This document shows positions 44,872-53,924 of a DNA stretch of 64,000 nt, one piece after another. Position 1 is the stretch's first letter. Each line of letters begins with the position of its first letter. The stretch covers positions 2,046,001-2,110,000 of the forward strand of contig NZ_CP018786.1 of assembly GCF_002025665.1 (NCBI RefSeq), read 5' to 3'. This stretch comes from Chryseobacterium indologenes. Its GTDB lineage: Bacteria; Bacteroidota; Bacteroidia; Flavobacteriales; Weeksellaceae. The position numbers and the translations under genes were made by a program. The notes below the pieces were generated by a model, which saw nothing but the letters and a program-made list of their open reading frames with translations, made no database searches and was not told the DNA's origin.

Positions 44872-47790
44872 ATGAATGTAAGAATATCAAGAAGCGTAGG
44901 AGTGGTTGCCGTCCTCTATTTTACGGCCAACTTCAGTGCCCAGACCAACAAGGCGAAGGACACACTTGCGAAAGAAAACAAAATAGACGAAGTGGTAGTC
45001 ATCGGTTACGGTACTCAGAAAAAGAGTAATGTAACAGGAGCTATCTCCAGTGTAAGGGCGAAGGATATTGAGGATATTCCTTCAGGAAAGCCTGAACAAG
45101 TCCTTCAGGGGAGGGCGGCTGGTGTTTCTGTGGTCACCAATTCCGGACAGCCTGGGTCTGCAGCCACAGTGAGGGTTCGTGGTGTTACGAGTTTTGGTGC
45201 AGGAAGTAATGATCCTTTGTGGGTTGTAGATGGTATTGTTGTGGATAATATTGCATGGCTCAACCAGTCTGATATAGAAAATATGGAAATTCTGAAAGAT
45301 GGTGCCTCTGCAGCAATCTACGGGGTTTCTGCAGCGAAAGGTGTTATTCTTGTAACGACCAAGAAAGGGAAAAAGGGAAAGATGAATTTAACCTATAATG
45401 GTTTTTATGGGGTGGGATCGGCGTCAAAAAAATTAGATCTTTTGAATGCCAGCCAATATGGAACTATTATTAATGAAGCTTTAACTAATGCTGGGAAGGC
45501 CCCTCGTTTTACTAATCCCCAATCTTTTGGAACTGGTACAGACTGGCAGGATGTTGTTTTTAACACTGCTGAAAGAAAGTCTCATGAATTCAGTCTGAGT
45601 GGAGGAAATGACAGATCTACTTTTTATTCTTCTTTCGGATATTATGAACAGGACGGAATTGTCCTGAAAGATATCTCAAATTACAAAAGAATGAATGTAA
45701 GGCTGAATTCTACCCATAAAGTTTTTGATTTCCTTACCATTGGACAAACATTCTCCTATACTCATCAAAAAACGAAAGGAGTTAATGCAAATGACGAATT
45801 CGGAGGTCCTTTAAGTTCAGCGATCAATTTAGATCCTATCACACAGGTAGTGGTTACAGATCCTGCCTTATTGAATACAAGCCCATATAATAATGCAGGT
45901 ATTTCTCCTTATCTGATTAGAGATGCTTTCGGAAATCCGTATGGTGTATCAACTATTGTAGAGAATGAGATGACAAACCCACTGGCATTCAGACAAACTC
46001 AGCTTGGAAGATACAACTGGTCTGATGATTTTGTGGCGAATATATTTGCAGAGTTAAAGTTTTTACAACATTTTACTTTCAAAACTACCCTTAACGGAAA
46101 GCTATCTTATTGGGGAAAAGAGCAGTTTACCCCTAAATTTTATCTTAATACCAATTCAAGAAACACAGTATTTAACAGCTTCTTAAGGGAAAGCAATAGA
46201 AAACTGGAATGGAATACAGAAAATACATTGACGTATCAGAATAAATGGGGAAATCATAATTTGAGTGTATTAATCGGACAGGGAGCTTACTTTTATAATA
46301 TAGGTTCTGGAAATAATACCACCTATATCAATCTGCCGGTTAATAACTGGGAGGACGCGTCCTTTAATTTTGATGTTCCTCAGGAAAATCGTTCAACATC
46401 GGCTTATGATGGTGTTGAAACCCATAAGGCCTCTTATTTTGCCAGAGTGATTTATGATTATGAAGATAAATATCTGTTTACAGGTACAATCCGTAGAGAT
46501 GGTTCTTCTAAATTTGCAAAAAACAGACACTGGGGGAACTTTCCTGCCTTCTCTTTGGGATGGAATGTCTCCAACGAAAATTTCTGGCCGGAGAATAAGA
46601 TCGTTAATACTTTGAAGTTCAGAGGTGGATATGGTGTTTTAGGTAATGATGCTATTGAAAACTTCAGGTTTGCCAACTTCCTTAAATCAGGAAGCAACTA
46701 TACCTATGGTGATAATAATATCATTATCGGATATGCTCCAACTACTCTTGAAAATCCGGATCTTCGCTGGGAAGAAACTTCTCAGTTGAATATTGCTGCC
46801 GATTTAAAATTCTTAAATGATTTTACTTTAACCGTGGATTGGTTTAAGAAGAAAACAACGGATATCCTTCGCCAGGTGGATATTCCAGGATATGTAGGTG
46901 CTCCGGACAGACCTTGGAGAAATGTGGGGGATATGAACAATACTGGAGTTGAAGTTAATCTGGGATATAAAAAGACCTGGTCTGATTTCGGAATTTCAGT
47001 AAATGGTAACTTCTCCTATTTAAAGAATGAAGTAACAAGACTTGAAGATGACAAGATCTACGAAAACTTTGCCTCTTTCCAGTCTATGGGACCCGTAACA
47101 AGATTCCAGGTGGGTTCTCCCTATGGAGCTTTTTATGGATATCAGAATCTGGGTATTTTCCAGACACAGGCAGAAATTGATGCCTATAGAAATGCCAGTG
47201 GAGGCCTGATACAACCTAATGCTAAGCCTGGTGACTTTAAAAGACTTGATGTAAATGGTGATGGCAGAATCAATCAGGATGATTATGAATATCTGGGAAG
47301 TTCTGTCCCTAAGTTTACCTATGGTTTGACATTAAACCTTAATTATAAGAACGTAGATCTGATGGTATTTTTACAAGGCCAGGGAGGAAATAAAATTTTC
47401 CAGGGTCTCAGAAGACTTGATCTGTTCTACAGTAATTATCAAACTACAATTCTTGATCGATGGACAGGACCAGGCACTTCAAATACAGTGGCAAGATTGG
47501 ATGCTGATGATAAAAATGAAAATTATACCAAAATGTCTGACTATTATCTTCAAAAAGGAGATTTTATGAGAATCAAACTGGTTCAGCTGGGATATACCCT
47601 GCCAGTAGATATTTCCAAACGCTTTGGTGCCAGTAAAGTAAGGTTTTATGTAACAGGAGAAAATCTTTTCACTTTTACAAAATATACAGGATATGATCCT
47701 GAAATTGCAGTTAATGATTCCTATGGTATAGATAGGGCATATTATCCACAGGCCAGAACATTCATATTTGGTGCTAACATTCAATTTTAA
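44872..47790 (+). CDS. SusC/RagA-family TonB-dependent transporter
   Basis: A 972-residue outer-membrane transporter for oligosaccharides. It has a signal peptide (FSAQ), a TonB box IDEVVVIGYG (about 39-48), a plug with KPEQVLQGRAAGVSV and DGASAAIYGVSAAKGVILVTTK, and a barrel ending in QF. It lacks the extra N-terminal Ig-like (DUF4480/CarboxypepD) domain of many SusCs. With SusD immediately downstream it forms a hinged import pair. It starts a six-gene plus-strand operon of beta-glucan enzymes. Confidence 0.95.
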   Translation: MNVRISRSVGVVAVLYFTANFSAQTNKAKDTLAKENKIDEVVVIGYGTQKKSNVTGAISSVRAKDIEDIPSGKPEQVLQGRAAGVSVVTNSGQPGSAATVRVRGVTSFGAGSNDPLWVVDGIVVDNIAWLNQSDIENMEILKDGASAAIYGVSAAKGVILVTTKKGKKGKMNLTYNGFYGVGSASKKLDLLNASQYGTIINEALTNAGKAPRFTNPQSFGTGTDWQDVVFNTAERKSHEFSLSGGNDRSTFYSSFGYYEQDGIVLKDISNYKRMNVRLNSTHKVFDFLTIGQTFSYTHQKTKGVNANDEFGGPLSSAINLDPITQVVVTDPALLNTSPYNNAGISPYLIRDAFGNPYGVSTIVENEMTNPLAFRQTQLGRYNWSDDFVANIFAELKFLQHFTFKTTLNGKLSYWGKEQFTPKFYLNTNSRNTVFNSFLRESNRKLEWNTENTLTYQNKWGNHNLSVLIGQGAYFYNIGSGNNTTYINLPVNNWEDASFNFDVPQENRSTSAYDGVETHKASYFARVIYDYEDKYLFTGTIRRDGSSKFAKNRHWGNFPAFSLGWNVSNENFWPENKIVNTLKFRGGYGVLGNDAIENFRFANFLKSGSNYTYGDNNIIIGYAPTTLENPDLRWEETSQLNIAADLKFLNDFTLTVDWFKKKTTDILRQVDIPGYVGAPDRPWRNVGDMNNTGVEVNLGYKKTWSDFGISVNGNFSYLKNEVTRLEDDKIYENFASFQSMGPVTRFQVGSPYGAFYGYQNLGIFQTQAEIDAYRNASGGLIQPNAKPGDFKRLDVNGDGRINQDDYEYLGSSVPKFTYGLTLNLNYKNVDLMVFLQGQGGNKIFQGLRRLDLFYSNYQTTILDRWTGPGTSNTVARLDADDKNENYTKMSDYYLQKGDFMRIKLVQLGYTLPVDISKRFGASKVRFYVTGENLFTFTKYTGYDPEIAVNDSYGIDRAYYPQARTFIFGANIQF

Positions 47791-47799
47791 AAAACAAAC

Positions 47800-49329
47800 A
47801 TGAAAAATAGATTCTATAAAGCAATAGTACTGATTGCACTTACATCAGGTATTGGATTCAGTTCCGTATCTTGTGGTGATGAGTTCATTGAAGATGTACA
47901 GAATAAAGGAGCTTTTGACTCCAATAACTACTTCCAGAATGAAGAGCAGTCTTTTAGTGCGCTGGTATCAGTATATGACCTGCTAAGAAAATATTCTGGC
48001 GGGTTTGAAAATACGGTCACTTTCTTTAATGCTGCTTCCGATGATTTCTATTCCGGGGGTGGAAGTCCTACAGACGGTACCGGAATACAAAGTTTCTCTA
48101 ATTATTCTATTGATCAGATCACGGTTCCTAAAACCTATTGGAATGATTTCTATCAGGGAATTGCCAGAGCAAATCTCCTTATTCAGAGAATTCCGGGTGC
48201 TAAAATGAATGATCAGGTACGCAACAGATTTATTGCTGAAGCTAAAACGCTGAGGGCTCTTTACTATTTTGAGCTGCTGAAAATGTTTGGAAATATTCCT
48301 CTTATCTTACAGCCTATTACAGCAACTGATGATTATTATAATATCCCTCAGACGGAGCCTCAGAAAGTGTATGAGCAGATTGAATCAGATATTGTAGCAT
48401 CCATTAATGATCTTCCACTATCTATTGCACCTACTAATAAAGCTGAGGTGGGAAGGATCAGCCAGGGGACAGCCAGAGCTATTTTAGGAAAAATTTATCT
48501 GTATAACAATAAGAAAGATCTTGCTGCAGCTCAATTTGCAGAAGTGAACGGAACGCCGGGACAAGTCAGCCAGTACGGATATAAATTAATTGCCAATTAC
48601 AATGACCTGTGGAGAGTGGACAATAAGTTCACCACAGAATCTATTCTGGAAGTAATGCACACCAATAAAGGAAATTCGGATTGGGGCTTCTGGGGCCAAG
48701 GGAAGGATGAAGGAAACTCTATCTGTATAATGATAGGACCGAGAGGATATGATAGGTTAAAGACTACAGCACCTGATATTGTTTCAGGATGGGCATTTAA
48801 TACAGCAACAGAAGATCTTTATAATTTCTTGAAAGACGATCCTAGAGTCAATGCCACTATTCTGAATGCAAAACAACTGACTGCAAGCGGAGAGATCAAA
48901 TATTCACCTGCTCATAATGATACGGGTTATTTTTTGAATAAATATCTTCCGAGAAGAGATGAGGTATCTAATCTTCCCGGAGCTCCGGAGCTTAACTACA
49001 ACAGGAATTATATCGTAATAAGGCTGGCAGACACTTACTTAATGGAAGCAGAAGCATTGAACGGCTCAGGTGCGAGAGCCCAGGCTTTACTGGATGCAGT
49101 AAGAGCCAGAGTTGGACTGCCTTCTATACCGGTAACCCTGCAAGCTGTTAAAGATGAACGTAGACGTGAACTAGCTGGTGAAGGGCACCGATGGTTTGAT
49201 CTCGTAAGATGGAAAGAAGCTCCTTCCAAATTAGCATCAAGAGGATTTAAACCCAATAAGAATGAGCTTTTACCGATTCCTTATAATGAACTTCTTAATA
49301 CGAAGATCAAACAAAATCCTGGTTACTAA
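47800..49329 (+). CDS. SusD/RagB-family surface glycan-binding lipoprotein
   Basis: A 509-residue surface lipoprotein (lipobox Cys25 in SVSCGDEF) with TPR-like helical repeats: LRALYYFELLKMFGNIPL near residue 150 and the C-terminal GEGHRWFDLVRWKEA signature. The acidic residues after Cys fit a surface export signal. It caps SusC and binds the glucan. Nine bases separate it from susC and three from GH30. No separate surface glycan-binding protein follows. Confidence 0.95.
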   Translation: MKNRFYKAIVLIALTSGIGFSSVSCGDEFIEDVQNKGAFDSNNYFQNEEQSFSALVSVYDLLRKYSGGFENTVTFFNAASDDFYSGGGSPTDGTGIQSFSNYSIDQITVPKTYWNDFYQGIARANLLIQRIPGAKMNDQVRNRFIAEAKTLRALYYFELLKMFGNIPLILQPITATDDYYNIPQTEPQKVYEQIESDIVASINDLPLSIAPTNKAEVGRISQGTARAILGKIYLYNNKKDLAAAQFAEVNGTPGQVSQYGYKLIANYNDLWRVDNKFTTESILEVMHTNKGNSDWGFWGQGKDEGNSICIMIGPRGYDRLKTTAPDIVSGWAFNTATEDLYNFLKDDPRVNATILNAKQLTASGEIKYSPAHNDTGYFLNKYLPRRDEVSNLPGAPELNYNRNYIVIRLADTYLMEAEALNGSGARAQALLDAVRARVGLPSIPVTLQAVKDERRRELAGEGHRWFDLVRWKEAPSKLASRGFKPNKNELLPIPYNELLNTKIKQNPGY

Positions 49330-49332
49330 AAT

Positions 49333-50757
49333 ATGAAGTTTCACAACTTATATAGTTTCTTTAGAGGTGCCGCACTACTTAGTGGTGCGGCCCTTTTTCC
49401 TTTATCATGTACCTCAGTGGTTTCTAATAAAGGAAACGAAGTGCAATACTGGCTTACAAAAGGTGATGAAAGTGTAAAATTACAGCAGCAGACTCCCGTT
49501 AAATTTGTAAATAATACCAACAGCTTTCAGAATATTGAAATTGATGATACTCAAAAGTTTCAATATGTTGACGGCTTTGGATATACATTAACAGGAGGAA
49601 GTGTTGAGGTAATCAACCGGTTGTCACCTTCCAAAAGAAAAGCATTGCTTAACGAACTTTTTGGAAATGATAAAAATTCAATCTCCATCAGCTATTTAAG
49701 ATTAAGTATAGGAGCTTCCGATCTTGATGGTGAAGTGTTTTCATATGATGATCTTCCTGAAGGGCAGACTGATCCTTCGCTTTCAAAATTCAGTCTTGCA
49801 AAAGACAAAGCTTTGATTGGAATGCTGAAAGAGATTCTGGCGATCAATCCTTCTATTAAAATCATTGCTGCTCCATGGTCTGCTCCGGTTTGGATGAAGG
49901 ACAATGGAAAATCGAAAGGAGGAAGTCTGAAACCGGAATTCTATAAAACATATGCTGAATATTTTGTAAAATATATTCAGGGAATGAAAAAAGAAGGGAT
50001 CACCATTGATGCCATAACTCCTCAGAATGAACCTTTACATCCGGGAAATAATCCAAGTTTGTATATGCCGTCTGAGCAACAGAGAGATTTTATTAAGAAC
50101 CATCTTGGTCCGGTTTTTAAAGCCAACGGAATTACTACTAAAATTGTTGTGTATGACCACAATTGCAACAAACCTGAGTATGCGATTGATATTTTAAAAG
50201 ATTCTGATGCCAATCGGTACATAGACGGGTCTGCATTTCATCTGTACGAAGGAGATATTTCAGCTTTAAGTACAGTACGTGATGCTTTCCCTGATAAAAA
50301 CTTATATTTTACCGAGCAGTGGACAGGTTCAAAAGGAACTTTTACCGAAGATCTGAACTGGCATTCGAAAAATGTAATCATAGGCTCTATGAGAAACTGG
50401 AGCAAAACAGCTCTTGAATGGAATCTTGCCAATGATCCGAAATTTGCCCCTCATACAGATGGCGGATGTACAGAATGTAAAGGAGCTATAACCGTTTCCG
50501 ACAGCGAGAATTTCACCAGAAATGTGTCCTATTATATTATTGCACACGCTTCAAAATTTATTCCTGCAGGTTCTCAGCGCATCGCTTCCACACAGACGGA
50601 TCAACTTTCAACGACTGCTTTTAAGACTCAATTTGGGAAAATAGTTTTAATTGTACAGAACGATAATCAGGCAAATGAGAATTTTAATATTAAATTTGCC
50701 GGCAAAACCGCTGCAGTAACAATTTCAGGACGTTCTACAGCAACCTATATTTTTTAA
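49333..50757 (+). CDS. GH30 family glucanase lipoprotein
   Basis: A 474-residue lipoprotein (Cys26, LSCTS) with a glycoside hydrolase family 30 (beta/alpha)8 barrel. Acid/base Glu233 in TPQNEP and nucleophile Glu328 in FTEQW are both present, and a C-terminal beta-sandwich ends in TATYIF. GH30 members include beta-1,6-glucanases and glucosylceramidases; with GH3 and GH16 partners, beta-1,6-glucanase activity on the cell surface is the best guess. Tight coupling to SusD. Confidence 0.9.
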   Translation: MKFHNLYSFFRGAALLSGAALFPLSCTSVVSNKGNEVQYWLTKGDESVKLQQQTPVKFVNNTNSFQNIEIDDTQKFQYVDGFGYTLTGGSVEVINRLSPSKRKALLNELFGNDKNSISISYLRLSIGASDLDGEVFSYDDLPEGQTDPSLSKFSLAKDKALIGMLKEILAINPSIKIIAAPWSAPVWMKDNGKSKGGSLKPEFYKTYAEYFVKYIQGMKKEGITIDAITPQNEPLHPGNNPSLYMPSEQQRDFIKNHLGPVFKANGITTKIVVYDHNCNKPEYAIDILKDSDANRYIDGSAFHLYEGDISALSTVRDAFPDKNLYFTEQWTGSKGTFTEDLNWHSKNVIIGSMRNWSKTALEWNLANDPKFAPHTDGGCTECKGAITVSDSENFTRNVSYYIIAHASKFIPAGSQRIASTQTDQLSTTAFKTQFGKIVLIVQNDNQANENFNIKFAGKTAAVTISGRSTATYIF

Positions 50758-50766
50758 TTTGATACT

Positions 50767-52989
50767 ATGAAAAGAGTTTATTTCTTACTGGCATTTTCTG
50801 CATTTGGATTGAAGGCTTACGGACAAAAGACCATTGATCAGAAAGTAGCAGAGCTATTGTCTAAAATGACTTTGGAAGAAAAGGTAGGGCAGATGGTTCA
50901 GTACAGTGGTTTTGAATATGCCACAGGACCTCAGCAATCCAATTCTGCTGCTGTTTTAGAAGAAATTAAAAAAGGGAAAGTAGGTTCCATGCTGAATGTA
51001 GCAGGTTCTGAAGAAACCAGAGCTTTTCAGAAACTGGCTATGCAGTCAAGGCTGAAAATCCCTTTATTGTTTGGGCAGGACGTTATCCACGGCTATCGTA
51101 CCACATTCCCTGTCAATCTTGGACAGGCAGCAAGTTGGGATCTGGCCATGATTGAAAAATCAGAAAGAATTGCAGCAACAGAAGCTGCCGCTTACGGTAT
51201 TCACTGGACGTTTGCCCCGATGGTAGACATTGCCAGAGATCCTAGATGGGGAAGAGTAATGGAAGGTTCAGGAGAAGATACTTATCTTGGAACAAAAATA
51301 GGACTGGCAAGAATTAAAGGATTTCAAGGGAGAGGTTTAGGAAGTCTTGATGCTGTAATGGCCTGTGCAAAACACTTTGCAGCCTACGGAGCTGCTGTAG
51401 GCGGAAGAGATTACAATTCTGTAGATATGAGTCTCAGACAATTGAATGAAACTTATCTTCCACCATTCAAAGCTGCAGCAGAAGCAGGAGTGGCCACTTT
51501 CATGAATTCTTTCAATGATATTAACGGAATTCCCGCAACAGCCAATCAATATATCCAGAGAAACCTTTTAAAAGGAAAATGGAATTATAAAGGTTTTGTA
51601 GTATCAGACTGGGGAAGCATCGGAGAAATGGTGCCTCATGGTTATGCTAAAGATGGTGCCGAAGCCGCTGAAAAAGCAATACTGGGAGGAAGCGATATGG
51701 ATATGGAAAGCCGTGTGTATATGGCAGAACTTCCCAAATTGGTTAAAGAAGGAAAAGTAAATCCTAAACTGGTAGATGATGCAACGGGAAGAATTTTAAC
51801 CAAGAAATTCGAAATGGGTCTTTTTGATGATCCTTACAGGTTCAGTAATGAGAAAAGACAGAAAGAGCAGACCGATAATCAGGAAAACAGAAAATTCGGA
51901 AGAGAATTCGGTTCAAAAAGTATTGTTCTTCTTAAAAACCAGGGAAATATTCTCCCACTTTCAAAAACTACAAAAACAGTGGCTCTGATCGGCCCTTTCG
52001 GTAAAGAAACAGTAGCTAATCATGGTTTTTGGTCTGTTGCGTTCAAAGATGATAATCAAAGAATCGTTTCACAATTTGACGGAATTAAAAACCAGCTGGA
52101 TAAGAACTCTACTTTATTATATGCAAAAGGCTGCAATGTAGATGATCAGGACAAAAGTCAGTTTGCAGAAGCTATAGAAACTGCAAAAAAAGCTGATGTT
52201 GTCATCATGACGCTGGGAGAAGGTCATGCGATGAGCGGAGAAGCAAAAAGCAGAAGTACTATAGGATTTACAGGTGTTCAGGAAGATTTGTTAAAAGAAA
52301 TTGCCAAAACAGGTAAACCCATCATTCTGATGATCAATGCCGGACGACCTCTGATTTTCAACTGGGCATCAGACAATATTCCTGCCATTATGTACACATG
52401 GTGGCTGGGAACAGAAGCGGGCAATTCTATTGCAGATGTAGTATTTGGTTCTGTAAATCCCGGGGGAAAACTTCCAATGAGCTTTCCAAGAACAGAAGGT
52501 CAGATTCCTTTGTACTATAATCATTATAATACAGGAAGACCTGCAAAGAATAATACAGACAGAAACTATGTTTCAGCGTATATAGATCTTAATAATGATC
52601 CAAAATATCCGTTTGGATATGGTTTAAGTTATACAGATTTCAAATATTCTGATATGGTTTTAAATTCCACAAACCTTACAGGAAATCAGACCTTGAATAT
52701 CAGCGTTACTGTTTCCAATGCAGGGAAATATGACGGGGAAGAAGTGGTACAGCTTTATATCAGAGATCTGTTTGGAAAAGTAGTAAGACCCGTAAAAGAA
52801 CTGAAAGGCTTCCAGAAAGTATTCATCAAAAAAGGAGAAAGCAAAAAAGTTGATTTTAAATTGACACCGGAAGATCTGAAATTCTTTGACGATAATCTGA
52901 ATTTTGACTGGGAAAGCGGAGAGTTTGACATTATGATCGGAACTGATTCTCAAAATGTTCAGACCAAAAGAATCACCTGGACAAAATAA
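50767..52989 (+). CDS. bglX: GH3 beta-glucosidase
   Basis: A 740-residue exported enzyme (signal peptide ending YGQ) with the three-part GH3 plan: (beta/alpha)8 barrel with nucleophile Asp281 in VVSDWGS, alpha/beta sandwich with probable acid/base Glu492 in AMSGEAKSR, and fibronectin type III-like C-terminal domain. Length and order match BglX-type periplasmic beta-glucosidases, which release glucose from the non-reducing ends of beta-glucan oligosaccharides brought in by SusCD. Confidence 0.93.
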   Translation: MKRVYFLLAFSAFGLKAYGQKTIDQKVAELLSKMTLEEKVGQMVQYSGFEYATGPQQSNSAAVLEEIKKGKVGSMLNVAGSEETRAFQKLAMQSRLKIPLLFGQDVIHGYRTTFPVNLGQAASWDLAMIEKSERIAATEAAAYGIHWTFAPMVDIARDPRWGRVMEGSGEDTYLGTKIGLARIKGFQGRGLGSLDAVMACAKHFAAYGAAVGGRDYNSVDMSLRQLNETYLPPFKAAAEAGVATFMNSFNDINGIPATANQYIQRNLLKGKWNYKGFVVSDWGSIGEMVPHGYAKDGAEAAEKAILGGSDMDMESRVYMAELPKLVKEGKVNPKLVDDATGRILTKKFEMGLFDDPYRFSNEKRQKEQTDNQENRKFGREFGSKSIVLLKNQGNILPLSKTTKTVALIGPFGKETVANHGFWSVAFKDDNQRIVSQFDGIKNQLDKNSTLLYAKGCNVDDQDKSQFAEAIETAKKADVVIMTLGEGHAMSGEAKSRSTIGFTGVQEDLLKEIAKTGKPIILMINAGRPLIFNWASDNIPAIMYTWWLGTEAGNSIADVVFGSVNPGGKLPMSFPRTEGQIPLYYNHYNTGRPAKNNTDRNYVSAYIDLNNDPKYPFGYGLSYTDFKYSDMVLNSTNLTGNQTLNISVTVSNAGKYDGEEVVQLYIRDLFGKVVRPVKELKGFQKVFIKKGESKKVDFKLTPEDLKFFDDNLNFDWESGEFDIMIGTDSQNVQTKRITWTK

Positions 52990-53004
52990 ATTGAGTTCAA
53001 TTTA

Positions 53005-53070
53005 ATTCAATAGGGGTGGGCTTTAGCCCACTTATGAAATATAAAAAGAACGGCTTTAGCCAAAACTTAA
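53005..53070 (+). repeat. Dispersed palindromic repeat, copy inside the glucan operon
   Basis: ATTCAATAGGGGTGGGC, a GGGCTTTAGCCC palindrome, then GGCTTTAGCCAAAACTTA, in plus orientation, within the 86-base gap between GH3 and GH16. It is presumably transcribed as part of the operon and could fold in the mRNA. Confidence 0.78.
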
Positions 53071-53075
53071 TACAC

Positions 53076-53885
53076 ATGAAAATCAAATTCAGAAATACAA
53101 TAAGTACCTGTGTAATAGGAATATTCTTTCTTTCGGCTTTCAACTGTGCTTCAAACAAGTCAGATTCCCGCAGGATGCTGATTTGGAGTGATGAATTTAA
53201 TGGCAAAGGACTTCCGGATTCATTAAAATGGAATTATGATATCGGAGGAAGCGGTTTTGGAAACGAAGAAGCTCAGTTTTATACCAAAAACAGGCTTGAG
53301 AATGCCAGAATGGAAAAAGGAAATCTCATCATTGAAGCCAGAAAAGAAAACCGGGAAAACAGTAAGTATACCTCTGCAAGACTTTTAACCAAAGGGAAAT
53401 TTGCTTTCCAATATGGCACAATTGAAGTCAGGGCAAAACTTCCTAAAGGTCGCGGAACCTGGCCTGCCATCTGGATGATGAGCGAAAATATGAAGAAGTG
53501 GCCGGATGATGGTGAACTGGATATTATGGAACATGTAGGCTATCATCAAGGTTATATCCATGCTTCTGTTCATACAAAAAAATACAATCATATCCTGGGA
53601 ACACAGAAAACAGATACTTTGTTTGTAAAGGATGCAAGCGAAAAGTTTCATGTCTATAAAGCAGACTGGACACCCGAAAAGATCGATGTTTATATAGATG
53701 ATAAAAAATTTTTCACCTACGAGAATAAAGAGAAAAATAATGAAGCATGGCCTTTTAACAGACCTTACTTTATCATTCTGAATCTTGCTGTAGGAGGATT
53801 TTGGGGTGGAAAAGAAGGTATTGATGATGCAGTTTTTCCACAGAAGTATTACATAGATTACGTAAGAGTCTATCAAAATAAATAA
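53076..53885 (+). CDS. GH16 beta-glucanase (laminarinase-like) lipoprotein
   Basis: A 269-residue lipoprotein (Cys24 in FNCAS) of glycoside hydrolase family 16 with the catalytic signature Glu147-Leu-Asp149-Ile-Met-Glu152 (nucleophile, assisting Asp, acid/base). The EXDXXE spacing with Met marks the beta-bulge laminarinase/lichenase clade, acting on beta-1,3- or mixed-linkage glucans. The ATG at 53076 gives a lipoprotein signal; a longer in-frame start at 53016 lies within the repeat and is rejected. Confidence 0.92.
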   Translation: MKIKFRNTISTCVIGIFFLSAFNCASNKSDSRRMLIWSDEFNGKGLPDSLKWNYDIGGSGFGNEEAQFYTKNRLENARMEKGNLIIEARKENRENSKYTSARLLTKGKFAFQYGTIEVRAKLPKGRGTWPAIWMMSENMKKWPDDGELDIMEHVGYHQGYIHASVHTKKYNHILGTQKTDTLFVKDASEKFHVYKADWTPEKIDVYIDDKKFFTYENKEKNNEAWPFNRPYFIILNLAVGGFWGGKEGIDDAVFPQKYYIDYVRVYQNK

Positions 53886-53924
53886 TGAAAATGAGGACCA
53901 ATGAGTCCGGAAACAGAAAAAATC

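Noticed and set aside
53016..53075. Upstream extension of the GH16 gene
   Set aside because: It lies in the dispersed repeat, and the ATG at 53076 gives a proper lipoprotein signal peptide.
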